NCBI RefSeq assembly: GCF_014904695.1
Contig: NZ_JACXXN010000001.1
Location: 62,001 to 126,000 of the forward strand
Length of the DNA: 64,000 nucleotides
Reading direction: 5' to 3'
From: Nostoc sp. MG11
GTDB taxonomy: Bacteria > Cyanobacteriota > Cyanobacteriia > Cyanobacteriales > Nostocaceae
Positions 1-8,018 of this stretch are shown here, one piece after another (within the stretch, counting starts at the first letter, position 1; the number at the start of each line of letters is the position of its first letter). The notes under the pieces were generated by a model. It was not told where the DNA came from. It saw only the letters and a list, made by a program, of their open reading frames with translations, and searched no databases. Made by a program: the position numbers and the translations under genes.

Positions 1-2
1 TT

Positions 3-383
3 AACGCCGAGGCTATAGAACAGATGAAGTCAAGGGTTATGTTAATTAATACCAGCCGAGGAGCGCTGATTGATACCCAAGCAGTCATCGAAGGACTAAA
101 GTCGCGCCAAATAGGCTCTCTCGGTGTGGATGTTTACGAGCAAGAATCGGAATTGTTCTTTGAAGATTTATCTGGCGAAATCATCCAAGATGATGTTTTC
201 CAACGCCTGACAACATTTCCTAATGTACTTATTACCGGACATCAAGCCTTCTTTACAGAAGAAGCTCTGCACAATATTGCCGAAACGACTTTTGCTAATA
301 TTTCTGACGTTGAACAAGGTCGTCCTTGTCCAAATGAAATTCGTGCTCAACCAGAAGTTGAAGCTAAAGCACTAGTTAGCTAA
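3..383 (+). CDS. D-lactate dehydrogenase (2-hydroxyacid dehydrogenase), C-terminal part
   Basis: The reading frame is open from the left edge, so this is the last 126 residues of a longer gene. It carries the NAD-domain stretch with TSRG, then GVDVYEQE with the catalytic Glu region, then [12 protein letters not shown] with the catalytic His. The FFEDLS segment and the HQAFFT motif are typical of fermentative D-lactate dehydrogenases (LdhA/Ddh), which reduce pyruvate to D-lactate with NADH in the cytoplasm, rather than of phosphoglycerate or glyoxylate reductases. The catalytic Arg and Rossmann Gly motif lie outside the window. The downstream gene is convergent and begins its 3' end 10 bases away. 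The family call is firm; the exact substrate is inferred. Confidence 0.85.
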   Translation, partial: NAEAIEQMKSRVMLINTSRGALIDTQAVIEGLKSRQIGSLGVDVYEQESELFFEDLSGEIIQDDVFQRLTTFPNVLITGHQAFFTEEALHNIAETTFANISDVEQGRPCPNEIRAQPEVEAKALVS

Positions 384-393
384 TTAACTAACA

Positions 394-1134
394 CTACGAA
401 CGATAGGCAACGCGGAGACTTTGGACTAAAATCACCAGAGACGCGATCGCCATAAATCCACCCCAAAACCAATAGGGTAAAATTAAATACCGCTGCATTT
501 GTGCTGTATCCGAAAGTCCTAGATAACCAGCACTATAGCTAAATAGATAATCAAGCTGATGATACGTGCTTATACAAGCTTGTACGCCTAAAAATTGAAT
601 GACAAAACCCTGTGCCCAGCGAGGAGCTTTTAAGGCAATACCTAGGATAATCAAACCTAGCAGGGGAATTGCTACTAATCCAAACAAAGAACGCACCCAA
701 ATTAATGCTGAAAACAGCAAAAAGCTTCCTAAAATTTTCAAACTTAGGGAAGCTGCTCTAAAACTGCGAGAAGCCAAAATCAAAGCCGCACCGGCAAGAG
801 GCGGGCCCATTGGTCCTGCTGCTGCAACCAAAGCCGGGCCAATAGGCCCCAATGACGACCGGAGGCCATAAGTTGCCACACCGGAACCACTACTAAAAAT
901 CTCTAATTTCTGAAACTGTCCTCCTAGTAGCAGAGCCATCAAGCCGTGACCAATTTCGTGAAACCAAGTTGCCAAGATCGTAAATGGGTATAAAATATAA
1001 TCGCCCCCTGGAACTTGCCATAGCAAAGTAGTGGCGATCGCTGCTCCAATCAGCCAAGTTAGCCCCATGCGTTCAACAACTGGCGGGGCTTCTTTGTTGA
1101 GCAAGGTTTCAAAATCTTTGCCTGATTTCCTCAT
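394..1134 (-). CDS. M50-like (site-2-protease-type) membrane metalloprotease
   Basis: A 246-residue membrane protein. Residues 59-63 read HEIGH, a zinc-metalloprotease HExxH motif at the edge of a hydrophobic helix, followed by a glycine-rich hydrophobic hairpin (about 95-125) and several more membrane segments to the C terminus. This is the arrangement of the M50B-like peptidase family found in many bacteria and cyanobacteria. It would sit in the plasma or thylakoid membrane and could cut within or near the bilayer; the substrate is unknown. A third zinc ligand in a distal NPxG-like motif was not recognised, so activity is not certain. The start has an ATG with no in-frame upstream alternative of note. 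Confidence 0.75.
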   Translation of the reverse strand: MRKSGKDFETLLNKEAPPVVERMGLTWLIGAAIATTLLWQVPGGDYILYPFTILATWFHEIGHGLMALLLGGQFQKLEIFSSGSGVATYGLRSSLGPIGPALVAAAGPMGPPLAGAALILASRSFRAASLSLKILGSFLLFSALIWVRSLFGLVAIPLLGLIILGIALKAPRWAQGFVIQFLGVQACISTYHQLDYLFSYSAGYLGLSDTAQMQRYLILPYWFWGGFMAIASLVILVQSLRVAYRS

Positions 1135-1326
1135 GGATCACTTTCCTGAACGTAATTATCTCAATTACCGGAGTGTACTTTTATCCATCCTAGTGTAAAT
1201 AATAAAATGCTGGAGTTGCTGGAGAATACAGCAATTTGCACCTCAAAGCGACGGTGGTAAACTAAGACGCTACACATAACGAATAAAGTTATCCGCCGCC
1301 TTTGTGATGCTCTGATTAACAATCAG

Positions 1327-2211
1327 CTAAGACAGTTGAAAAATGAATGTTACCATGTCTCCCTTACCTAGGCTGATGCGATCGCCTGCTCGCAAGCGAT
1401 GTCGATTCCCCGATGATAGCGGCAAATTGTTAATGTAAGTACCATTAGAACTGCCTACATCTTCTATATAGTGAGCGCCTGCCTCAAGGCGAATATCTGC
1501 ATGAATCCGTGAGACAATTTCCGAATTGGGAAATCCTGATACATCTATATCCGGGGGAATACGGTCATTGGGCTTGCCGATATGAATGACAGTCAGATTT
1601 TGCGGTAATTCAATTTCTCGGTCGCTTTGGACGTGGAACAACCGCGCTGTCACCTGCTGCAATTGAGTTCTGGCAGCAGTTACATTTGATGCTGCTGGCA
1701 GAGGCGATTGCGGGGCTGAGACTGGTTCAGGGGGTGGCGTTGGTTGAGTAGCCACTGGTTCCAGAGGGGGGGGAGTCGGGATTTCTTGCTCAAATACGGG
1801 TTGTTCAGGGACGCTTGGCAGTGGCGTTGGGGTGCTGTTTTCTGTAGCCATTGCTTGTGGTTGAGCTGCCACCGCTGTTGGTGGTAAAGATGAGGCAACA
1901 GGGGGATAAGAGTTGGTACTACTGATTTCTAACGAATCTGGTTGTGAAAGTTCTAAAAGTGGATCAGGCGTAACTAACGGCGGTACTTCCACAGGAATGT
2001 CGGGAGCCACTGTTGGTGTTACTGCTGTTGCAACGTGTGCAGCGGGTGCTGAGTGTAAATTATAGCCACACTGACCGCAGAAAGCGGCATCTGCCTGCAC
2101 AGTTGCCCCACAACTAGGGCAGTTAGTAGTCGCTGGTAACGGCGTATAGCAAGCTTCACACTGGACAGCACCATCAGGGTTGGGATGATTGCAATTAGGG
2201 CAGACGATCAT
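1327..2211 (-). CDS. FHA-domain protein with two N-terminal zinc ribbons
   Basis: About 294 residues. The N terminus has two treble-clef/zinc-ribbon CxxC pairs (Cys 4/7 with 18/21, and 31/34 with 45/48). A Pro/Ala/Gln-rich linker of about 140 residues follows. The last 100 residues form a forkhead-associated domain with SRIHADI and SSNGTYIN, the phosphothreonine-binding signatures. FHA proteins read Ser/Thr kinase signalling, which is abundant in Nostocales; the partner is unknown. The longer open frame would start at 2244, but the ATG at 2211 places the first CxxC at residues 4-7 and removes an unrelated leader, so it is preferred. The zinc-ribbon plus linker plus FHA layout is common in cyanobacteria. 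Confidence 0.85.
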   Translation of the reverse strand: MIVCPNCNHPNPDGAVQCEACYTPLPATTNCPSCGATVQADAAFCGQCGYNLHSAPAAHVATAVTPTVAPDIPVEVPPLVTPDPLLELSQPDSLEISSTNSYPPVASSLPPTAVAAQPQAMATENSTPTPLPSVPEQPVFEQEIPTPPPLEPVATQPTPPPEPVSAPQSPLPAASNVTAARTQLQQVTARLFHVQSDREIELPQNLTVIHIGKPNDRIPPDIDVSGFPNSEIVSRIHADIRLEAGAHYIEDVGSSNGTYINNLPLSSGNRHRLRAGDRISLGKGDMVTFIFQLS

Positions 2212-2615
2212 CGATATTAGCCTTTGTTCAAGATCATCGTACAATTATTACTGGCAATTAGAGATAACTCCGTAGACACTTCTACTTTAAGACAGCGTGC
2301 AAGAGAGTTGTGACGGCGGAAGTCGACGCTCTCTACGAGACGCTGCCGAAGTTCTGATACCAACGGCGGGCTGCGCCAACGGATAGCGCAGCGTAAAGCC
2401 TGCGGCATGGCTACGCTTAGAGCGACGTAGGAGCGTCGGAAGCCTCCGCTCAGACTTCTCTTTGCGTAGCTTGCGTAGCTTGCTTCCCCGTAGGAGTACG
2501 CGAACTCGGCTTAGCTGCGCTATCTGTAGACGCTACGGACACTTAGACGGCATCGGAAGTTCGGCAGAGGAGCAATCCTAGCTTTAGATTCTAACAATTA
2601 CTCCTGATGGTAAAT
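2212..2615. repeat. Intergenic repeat tract between FHA gene and pgl
   Basis: About 400 bases with no convincing gene. It is built of short, partly inverted GC-rich words: an imperfect inverted pair, CGAAGTTCTGA near 2347 with CAGACTTCTCTTTGC at 2451-2465, tandem GCGTAGCTT copies near 2464-2482, and several CGTAG/CTACG arms. Related words recur near 26162, 46041 and 47961, so this belongs to a dispersed Nostoc intergenic repeat family. A 63-codon open frame across it looks fortuitous. Confidence 0.6.
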
Positions 2616-3338
2616 TTAAGGTTGGAGTTCCAAACCGGCTGCTGCATCCAGCAACCAGCAAAGTTTTCCTTGAGGCTGAATCAAACGGGATGGGTAAGTG
2701 AAGTCATCAGCTACGGGTGCAAAGACTTGAGCCAAAGCTGGTCGTTTATTAGCACCAGCAACCAGAAAAATCACGCTGCCAGCAGAGTTGATGAAGGGGT
2801 AAGTGAAGGTTATGCGGGGGTTCCCGTCTTTGTTACCCACAGTAATGAGGCGATCGCCTACTTTGAGGGCCTCTGTGTGGGGAAACAGAGATGCGGTATG
2901 TGCATCATCACCCATTCCTAGTAATATTACATCCAAGGAAGGAAACTCTCCGGGTGAAGACTTAAAAAATTCTTGGAGATGTTGTTCATACTTAGCCGCT
3001 GCTAGCCCTGGTTCAGCTTCCAAAGTCGGTACGGCGTGAATGTTGGCTGCTGGGATATCAACGCGATCTAGCCACGCACGACGCGACATTAGTTCATTGC
3101 TATCAGGATGATCTGGTGGAACAAAACGTTCATCCCCCCAAAACACATGAATTTTATCCCAAGGCAGTTTTTGACTAGCGATTGCTTCATACAAAGGCTT
3201 GGGTGTACTGCCGCCAGATAAGGCTATTGTAAATCGCCCCCGTTGCTCAATGGCAGTTTTTAACTCTGAGAGAATCAATTCCAGCGCTCGTGCAACTAGT
3301 GCTGACTGATCGGGTAAAACTTCAACTGTTTTATTCAT
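2616..3338 (-). CDS. pgl: 6-phosphogluconolactonase
   Basis: A 240-residue protein of normal length for the DevB/Pgl family. It hydrolyses 6-phosphogluconolactone to 6-phosphogluconate, the second step of the oxidative pentose phosphate pathway, in the cytoplasm. Visible motifs are LSGGSTPKPLYEAI (about 40-54), VFWGDERFVPPDHPDSN (about 85-101) and LLGMGDDAHTASLFP (about 139-154), which together form the sugar-phosphate isomerase-like active site. In heterocystous cyanobacteria this pathway supplies reductant for nitrogen fixation. The gene stands alone here, with repeat-rich gaps on both sides, so it is probably not in an operon with its neighbours. Confidence 0.93.
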   Translation of the reverse strand: MNKTVEVLPDQSALVARALELILSELKTAIEQRGRFTIALSGGSTPKPLYEAIASQKLPWDKIHVFWGDERFVPPDHPDSNELMSRRAWLDRVDIPAANIHAVPTLEAEPGLAAAKYEQHLQEFFKSSPGEFPSLDVILLGMGDDAHTASLFPHTEALKVGDRLITVGNKDGNPRITFTYPFINSAGSVIFLVAGANKRPALAQVFAPVADDFTYPSRLIQPQGKLCWLLDAAAGLELQP

Positions 3339-3425
3339 GGCTTGATGATCATATTGCCGACTTCCAGCAATACAATACCGAACTTATTACAATTCCCCTT
3401 TTTAACTTTTGAAACTTTTAACATC

Positions 3426-3542
3426 GGGGACTAGGGACTAGGGACTGGTAACTGAGGAACTGAGGAATAAGGTAGACAAGGGGAGAAAGTGAACAAATAA
3501 TCAATATCCAGTACCCAATCCCCAATCACCAGTCACCAATCC
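3426..3542. repeat. Heptameric short tandem repeats
   Basis: The gap between pgl and rph has three tandem copies of GGGACTA (3428 onwards) followed by ACTGAGGA-type units, and near 3505-3542 a run of CCCAATC/CCAGTCA heptamers. These are the short tandemly repeated repetitive (STRR) sequences well known from heterocystous cyanobacteria. No gene or promoter was recognised. Confidence 0.75.
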
Positions 3543-4279
3543 CCTAGAAATAGCGTTTCCCAATCGGCGATTGCTTGGCGTTGAGCGGTTAACAATTGCT
3601 GAATTCCTTTTTGAGCGAAATCCAGCAGTTGATTCAACTGAGTGCGGCTAAAGCTACCTTCCTCAGCCGTTCCTTGGACTTCAATAATTTCTAAATGTTG
3701 ATTCATCACTACGTTGAAATCTACTGTTGCAGATACATCTTCGGTATAATTCAGATCTAAAAATGGCTCTCCCTGTAATAATCCTACAGATACCGCTGCC
3801 ACCTGCCCGGATAATGGCGATCGCTCTAACACCCCTTGTTGTAACAATTGAGAAACCGCATGAGCTAACGCCACAAAAGAGCCTGTAATCGCTGTTGTCC
3901 TAGTTCCTGCATCTGCTTGCAATACATCAGCATCCACAGTCAGCGTGCGTTCTCCTAGCGCCTCAAAATCCACTGCTGCTCTTAAGCTGCGTCCAATTAA
4001 GCGTTGAATTTCTTGCGTGCGTCCAGATAATTTCAATAACTCCCTTTCTTGCCGTTTTTGTGTGGCTGATGGTAGCATCCGATACTCAGCAGTTAACCAG
4101 CCTTTACCACTTCCTTCAAGAAACTTGGGAACTCCTTGAGTAACGCTAACGGTACAAAGTACCTGAGTGTCCCCGCATTTTATCAGAACGGAACCGGGAG
4201 CAAAGCGAGTGAAACTAGGGTAAAAGCTAATTGGACGGAGTTCGTAGGGAAGACGACCGTCTGGACGCTGCCAAGCCAT
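3533..4279 (-). CDS. rph: Ribonuclease PH
   Basis: A 248-residue protein matching the standard length of RNase PH, a phosphate-dependent 3'-5' exoribonuclease that trims tRNA precursors and forms a hexameric ring. The N terminus reads [16 protein letters not shown], followed by [18 protein letters not shown] and [14 protein letters not shown], and the conserved [16 protein letters not shown] and [15 protein letters not shown] blocks that bind phosphate and form the active site are present. The N-terminal MAW..RPDGR start is diagnostic. It is transcribed toward pgl. The C-terminal end runs into the heptamer repeat region, whose copies may supply the last bases around the stop. Confidence 0.95.
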   Translation of the reverse strand: MAWQRPDGRLPYELRPISFYPSFTRFAPGSVLIKCGDTQVLCTVSVTQGVPKFLEGSGKGWLTAEYRMLPSATQKRQERELLKLSGRTQEIQRLIGRSLRAAVDFEALGERTLTVDADVLQADAGTRTTAITGSFVALAHAVSQLLQQGVLERSPLSGQVAAVSVGLLQGEPFLDLNYTEDVSATVDFNVVMNQHLEIIEVQGTAEEGSFSRTQLNQLLDFAQKGIQQLLTAQRQAIADWETLFLGDW

Positions 4280-4411
4280 TGGAGTTGCCTCAAATAGAAT
4301 ACTGCCTTAAGGTTACCTTAGTGTTGTAAATCAACTGAGTGCTATATCTTAGGGTCAGCATCCAAAGACCCAGGATGAAATTTTAACTAGGCAGGAACAC
4401 CAAAGATTGAT

Positions 4412-4966
4412 CTAAGGAATTGAGAGCAGAGTTAGAATGTTCTGCTGTACCATTTCTGGAAACTGGTCTCCATTGACAGTCAACAGACGGCGGCGACGGT
4501 CGTAATATTCCAAAATGGGAATGGTGCGATCATAGAATATTTCTACGCGGCGCTGCACGATTTCAGGTTGGTCATCTGGCAAAGAACGCCCTAAGGAACG
4601 ACTAACCATAACGGACTCTGGTACTTGTAGATAAATTGCCCAGTCTAGCTTTTGCCCTAAATTATCTAACCAAAAATCCAATTCCTCAGCTTGGAAGGCA
4701 GTACGGGGATAACCTTCTAATACCCAACCACAATTAATATCTGGTTGTTTAAAGCGACTTCGGAGCAATTCAATCATCATTTCATCCGGGGCTAGCTCCC
4801 CTTTTTCTACGTACGTCCGTGCATGATGACCCAATTGACTCAGATTAGCGATCGCCTCCCGTAAAATCTCACCTGTGGAAATCTGAGGAATATCAAAGTA
4901 TCTGCAAAGCCTCTTTGCTTGAGTGCTTTTTCCCGATCCTGAACCTCCCAGAATCACCAATCTCAC
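4412..4966 (-). CDS. Adenylate-kinase-like nucleoside monophosphate kinase
   Basis: A 184-residue P-loop kinase. Residues 7-15 give GGSGSGKST (Walker A); QISTGEILREAI and WVLEGYPRTAFQAEELD are the AMP-binding and CORE motifs of the adenylate kinase family; RRVEIFYDRTIPILEYY is the usual C-terminal Arg/Tyr segment. The LID region is the short type. It transfers phosphate between ATP and a nucleoside monophosphate, most likely AMP. The Walker A differs from the GAPGAGKGT of the adk normally encoded in the ribosomal protein operon, so this is probably a second, divergent copy; substrate choice among NMPs is inferred. Confidence 0.82.
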   Translation of the reverse strand: MRLVILGGSGSGKSTQAKRLCRYFDIPQISTGEILREAIANLSQLGHHARTYVEKGELAPDEMMIELLRSRFKQPDINCGWVLEGYPRTAFQAEELDFWLDNLGQKLDWAIYLQVPESVMVSRSLGRSLPDDQPEIVQRRVEIFYDRTIPILEYYDRRRRLLTVNGDQFPEMVQQNILTLLSIP

Positions 4967-5309
4967 AACAATTCACTCCTCATCCTGTCAAATTTGTTAC
5001 TTTCTAACTCTGTTTTGCCCAAACAACTGAGAAATATAACATCTAATGGTTTTTAGCCTCTAATTCCTGCTTTTAATTTCACTAGAACTACAGTTTAGAC
5101 GTTCTAATTTTTACAACTAACTTTAGGATAACTACGATAAGGTAAATCGAAATAGCTCTTGACTTTAGTACAAATGTAGTGTTTGACTAAGAAGGCAATT
5201 TGCTCAAGAGACTATGTTTATAAAAAACAGACTGATTATGCAGGCAGATTTGTAACAACTACTCTCAGTAAAAGCTTTGTAATTCGTCGTAACTTTTTAA
5301 ACTTAATCT
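4967..5309. other. Intergenic, no gene recognised
   Basis: AT-rich 343-base gap between two divergent genes. It must hold both promoters. A 62-codon open frame starting at 5183 overlaps the next gene in another frame and has no protein character. No repeat or RNA element was recognised. Confidence 0.5.
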
Positions 5310-5846
5310 ATGGTTGCTCAGTTAGAAACCAAAAGTATAAATTCTACCCTCACTTCACCATATCCAGTTGAAGGCTTAGTGCAAGTTTTCACTAGCTCTC
5401 ATCGTAACTTTTTTACGAGTGTTATGGCTCAATCACTGAGAATTGCCGGTCAAGGCACACCAGTGCTAATAGTACAGTTCCTCAAAGGGGGCATTCGCCA
5501 AGGACAGGAGCGACCCATACAACTAGGACAAAATTTAGACTGGATTCGCTGCGATTTGCCTCGTTGTATTGATACACCACACTTAGACGAGGCTGAGAAC
5601 CAAGCCTTACAAAAGCTGTGGCAATATACACAACAGGTAGTATGCGAGAGCAAGTATTCTCTCGTGGTTCTAGATGAGCTAAGTTTGGCAATTAACTTTG
5701 GTTTAATTCCCGAAACAGAAGTTTTAGCATTTCTAGCAAAACGCCCTCCTCATGTTGATATCATTCTCACCGGGCCTGAAATGCCGAAATCTCTCCTCGA
5801 TGTAGCAGATCAAATTACAGAAATCCGCCGCAGTCATCGACCCTAA
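5310..5846 (+). CDS. P-loop-fold protein related to CobA/CobO corrinoid adenosyltransferase, Walker A degenerate
   Basis: 178 residues. The body matches the CobA/BtuR type of cob(I)alamin adenosyltransferase: LIVQFLKGG after the first strand, a middle LDEAENQALQKLWQYTQQVV helix, VVLDELSLAINFGLI (Walker B-like, Asp-Glu) and a C-terminal DIILTGPEMPKSLLDVADQITEI block. In true CobA the first loop is a glycine- and lysine-rich Walker A (GNGKGKT type). Here the same place reads VFTSSHRNFFTSVMAQ, with no Gly-Lys-Thr/Ser. The family fold is therefore kept while the ATP-binding loop appears lost, so corrinoid adenosylation is doubtful. cobT lies 17 kb away and is not linked. It may be a regulatory or binding-only paralog. 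Confidence 0.7.
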   Translation: MVAQLETKSINSTLTSPYPVEGLVQVFTSSHRNFFTSVMAQSLRIAGQGTPVLIVQFLKGGIRQGQERPIQLGQNLDWIRCDLPRCIDTPHLDEAENQALQKLWQYTQQVVCESKYSLVVLDELSLAINFGLIPETEVLAFLAKRPPHVDIILTGPEMPKSLLDVADQITEIRRSHRP

Positions 5847-5899
5847 ACGCTCCTAGAATTTGAGTTTTTAAACTTAATAATCTTAAGTAAGAGGGTGTA

Positions 5900-6472
5900 T
5901 TAAACTTCGTGAACACACCTTACTGTTCTAGCACCAGATGTCGGGTTTAGGAGAAATTGAGCAGCTTGTTGTGCCGTTGCTTCAGATAGCTCAATCTGTT
6001 TAAGGGTAACTAAACCTTCATTGACAAAGGTATCTCTCACCAAGGCTTTCTCTCCGCAGTTGAAAGAAGTTTCATAGAACACCTCCTGAATCCCTGCGGA
6101 GATAATTAACTTCAAACAAGAGAGGCAAGGTTCTAGAGTGACGTAAATACTTCCACCATCTGTGGCGGTTCCATGCTTTGCTGCTTGGGCGATCGCATTT
6201 GCTTCTGCGTGTACAGCCCTTGATGGTAGAGTTTTACTAGCATCGCAGCTATTTAGCCCTGGATAGCAGTAGCCCTGAGCAGTACAGTGGGCTGAACCTG
6301 ATGGTGAGCCATTGTAACCTGTAGCTACTACTTGTTTATTTTTAACAATCACAGCACCTACCGGAAAGGCTAAACATGTTGAGCGAGTAGCTGCAAGTTT
6401 GGCCAACATCAAAAAGTATTCATCCCATGTTGGCCTTTGATGGCGTTCTTCGACTGGAGAAATATCTTGCAT
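5900..6472 (-). CDS. Deoxycytidylate (dCMP) deaminase family protein
   Basis: 190 residues. Zinc-dependent cytidine-deaminase fold with HAEANAI (zinc His and proton-shuttle Glu) and a PCLSC motif supplying the two Cys ligands; the insert with extra Cys/His between the first strands (TRSTCLAFPVGAVIV and GYNGSPSGSAHC) is typical of ComEB/dCMP deaminases. It would convert dCMP to dUMP, the substrate of thymidylate synthase, in the cytoplasm. It is the last gene of a minus-strand run, 24 bases after the deoxyribosyltransferase-like gene and in the same neighbourhood as a ThyA-like gene, so a role in pyrimidine deoxynucleotide balance is well supported by context. Confidence 0.88.
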   Translation of the reverse strand: MQDISPVEERHQRPTWDEYFLMLAKLAATRSTCLAFPVGAVIVKNKQVVATGYNGSPSGSAHCTAQGYCYPGLNSCDASKTLPSRAVHAEANAIAQAAKHGTATDGGSIYVTLEPCLSCLKLIISAGIQEVFYETSFNCGEKALVRDTFVNEGLVTLKQIELSEATAQQAAQFLLNPTSGARTVRCVHEV

Positions 6473-6496
6473 AATCTGTCAATTTCAAACTTTATT

Positions 6497-6955
6497 TTAC
6501 CGCCTTGCTGACAACGGAAACTGTGGATGCTCTGGGTTCCACTTCGTTAAAATATTTCTAAGTTGGTTCAGAGCATCTTCATGATCGTGAAATTGTATTT
6601 CAGCAATCACAGAGGGAATGCCGCGTGGAAATCGTGATATCCGTTTACCTGTTTCATATAAAAGAATAATAGGAATTTTGTTTGTTTCTGCATAAGCTAA
6701 CTCCATTCCTACACCAAAGGAAAGTGAGCCAAGATAAGCAATAACTAAGTCTGATCTACTAACCTGATATTTATCTTGGTCAAAAACCTCACGAGGACTA
6801 ATATCGGGATTATTTATTGGATCAGTTTGTTTGTGTGGAACATAAGCCTGAAGACCTATTTCCTGACAAAGCAAGCCTATTTTTTCATAAAGTGCTTTGG
6901 TTTCTGATAGATTTACTACATCAGTCAATGCACCAGATACATATACTTTGTTCAT
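6497..6955 (-). CDS. Nucleoside 2-deoxyribosyltransferase-like protein
   Basis: 152 residues. The N terminus MNKVYVSGALTD is the opening strand and loop of the nucleoside 2-deoxyribosyltransferase (NDT) superfamily. Later, SRSDLVIAYLGSLSFGVGMELAYA supplies the conserved Asp and the catalytic-type Glu in the GxxxELxYA motif, and KIPIILLYE gives the last strand. Enzymes of this fold cleave or swap the base of deoxynucleosides or deoxynucleotides; the same fold is used in nucleotide-centred conflict systems. The gene is AT-rich, sits 56 bases downstream of the dCTP-deaminase-like gene and 24 bases upstream of dCMP deaminase, so all three may be cotranscribed. The substrate is not known. Confidence 0.75.
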   Translation of the reverse strand: MNKVYVSGALTDVVNLSETKALYEKIGLLCQEIGLQAYVPHKQTDPINNPDISPREVFDQDKYQVSRSDLVIAYLGSLSFGVGMELAYAETNKIPIILLYETGKRISRFPRGIPSVIAEIQFHDHEDALNQLRNILTKWNPEHPQFPLSARR

Positions 6956-7011
6956 ACTATTTACATATTAAATAGATAATATTTTCCTTTTGATTAACTT
7001 ACAAAATATCC

Positions 7012-7776
7012 TTACTTTTTTTCCATAAGTAAAGGAAGTACTGCAAAAAAAGCTGATAATATTGTTCCTATTGCAGCTATTGCCGTCCACCTAGTCTGTT
7101 CATCTGAACCTAAAATTCGTAGAAATATGTCACTAAATCCTCGTTTAAGTTTCTTATACTCATGTGATTCAAGTAAGAGGGTTTTTAGTTGAATTTTATC
7201 ATCTGACATCCATTTATTTTTTCTTTTAGAGAAAAACGCATATATTTCATTAGTATTAGGCAGATTATTAAGAATATCAAGCCTTGCCGGAATATCTATA
7301 TTCCCGTTTTTGGAAGATTGGGAACTTAATTTTTGAACCATTAAATAGGCAATCGGTTCATTAATGTCTCTAACATTAATTCTTAGTGGTTCATTTGAGA
7401 CATTATGAAGGGCTATGCACAAAACACCTGACCAAGAAGGATTAACCCTGGTTCCAAGATGGCCTAGACCTTGAGAGACTAAACCCACCCTTGAGTTAAT
7501 CAAACCGCACATATAATTATTTAGCCAGATTGATTCATCAGTCCATACTAGAGCTGTATCCCTTGGTGGTATGTAGAAAAATTGCTGTTCTTCACCAGGC
7601 TTGTCTTTCTTTGGTTCTGTTTCAATAGCCAAACGTTTTTGCTGTCCAATAGCATATGCATATTCGCTAGCAGTTAGACATAAATCACAAGCATTAATAC
7701 TACCTGGCTTGAGAGGATGAAAAAGTATACTTTTACCAAGTTCCCTAATAATATCTCTATCGCTCAAGACTGACAT
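7012..7776 (-). CDS. dCTP deaminase/dUTPase-fold protein with C-terminal membrane helix
   Basis: 254 residues from the ATG at 7776, which has an AAGGAG Shine-Dalgarno seven bases upstream; a longer frame starts at 7803. The N terminus MSVLSDRDIIRELG and the block SRVGLVSQGLGHLGTRVNPSWSGVLCIALHN match dCTP deaminase (Dcd) in order and spacing. By eye, the catalytic Glu of Dcd (VLEFYN) is replaced by Ala (CIALHN) and the SS of the substrate loop is changed, while the Arg of that loop and the PxWSG turn remain. After about residue 165 there is an unfamiliar charged region, and the last 25 residues (WTAIAAIGTILSAFFAVLPLLM) form one membrane helix. It looks like a nucleotide-binding, membrane-tethered, probably non-catalytic relative. 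Expression with the two downstream genes is likely. Confidence 0.72.
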   Translation of the reverse strand: MSVLSDRDIIRELGKSILFHPLKPGSINACDLCLTASEYAYAIGQQKRLAIETEPKKDKPGEEQQFFYIPPRDTALVWTDESIWLNNYMCGLINSRVGLVSQGLGHLGTRVNPSWSGVLCIALHNVSNEPLRINVRDINEPIAYLMVQKLSSQSSKNGNIDIPARLDILNNLPNTNEIYAFFSKRKNKWMSDDKIQLKTLLLESHEYKKLKRGFSDIFLRILGSDEQTRWTAIAAIGTILSAFFAVLPLLMEKK

Positions 7777-8018
7777 CCAATACTCCTTTATTTCACAAAC
7801 CACTAGAACTTTCTACAAACACATTTAAATGTAGTTATAAAGTCAAGCACATTTAATCAGTAGCTAAATAAGACGCCCTGACTTTTTTAATCAAAATGCT
7901 ACTTTTGCTACACGTATTTTAAGCTATGTTCTAGTGTATTGCAAAATACAGGTTAATTTTATGTCGCTAATGTTTATGTAAGCACTGTTAAATACTTGTA
8001 TGGATTACGGTTTTTTGC

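Noticed and set aside
5183-5371. A 62-codon open frame before the CobA-like gene
   Set aside because: Overlaps the start of the better-supported gene in another frame and has no recognisable protein character.
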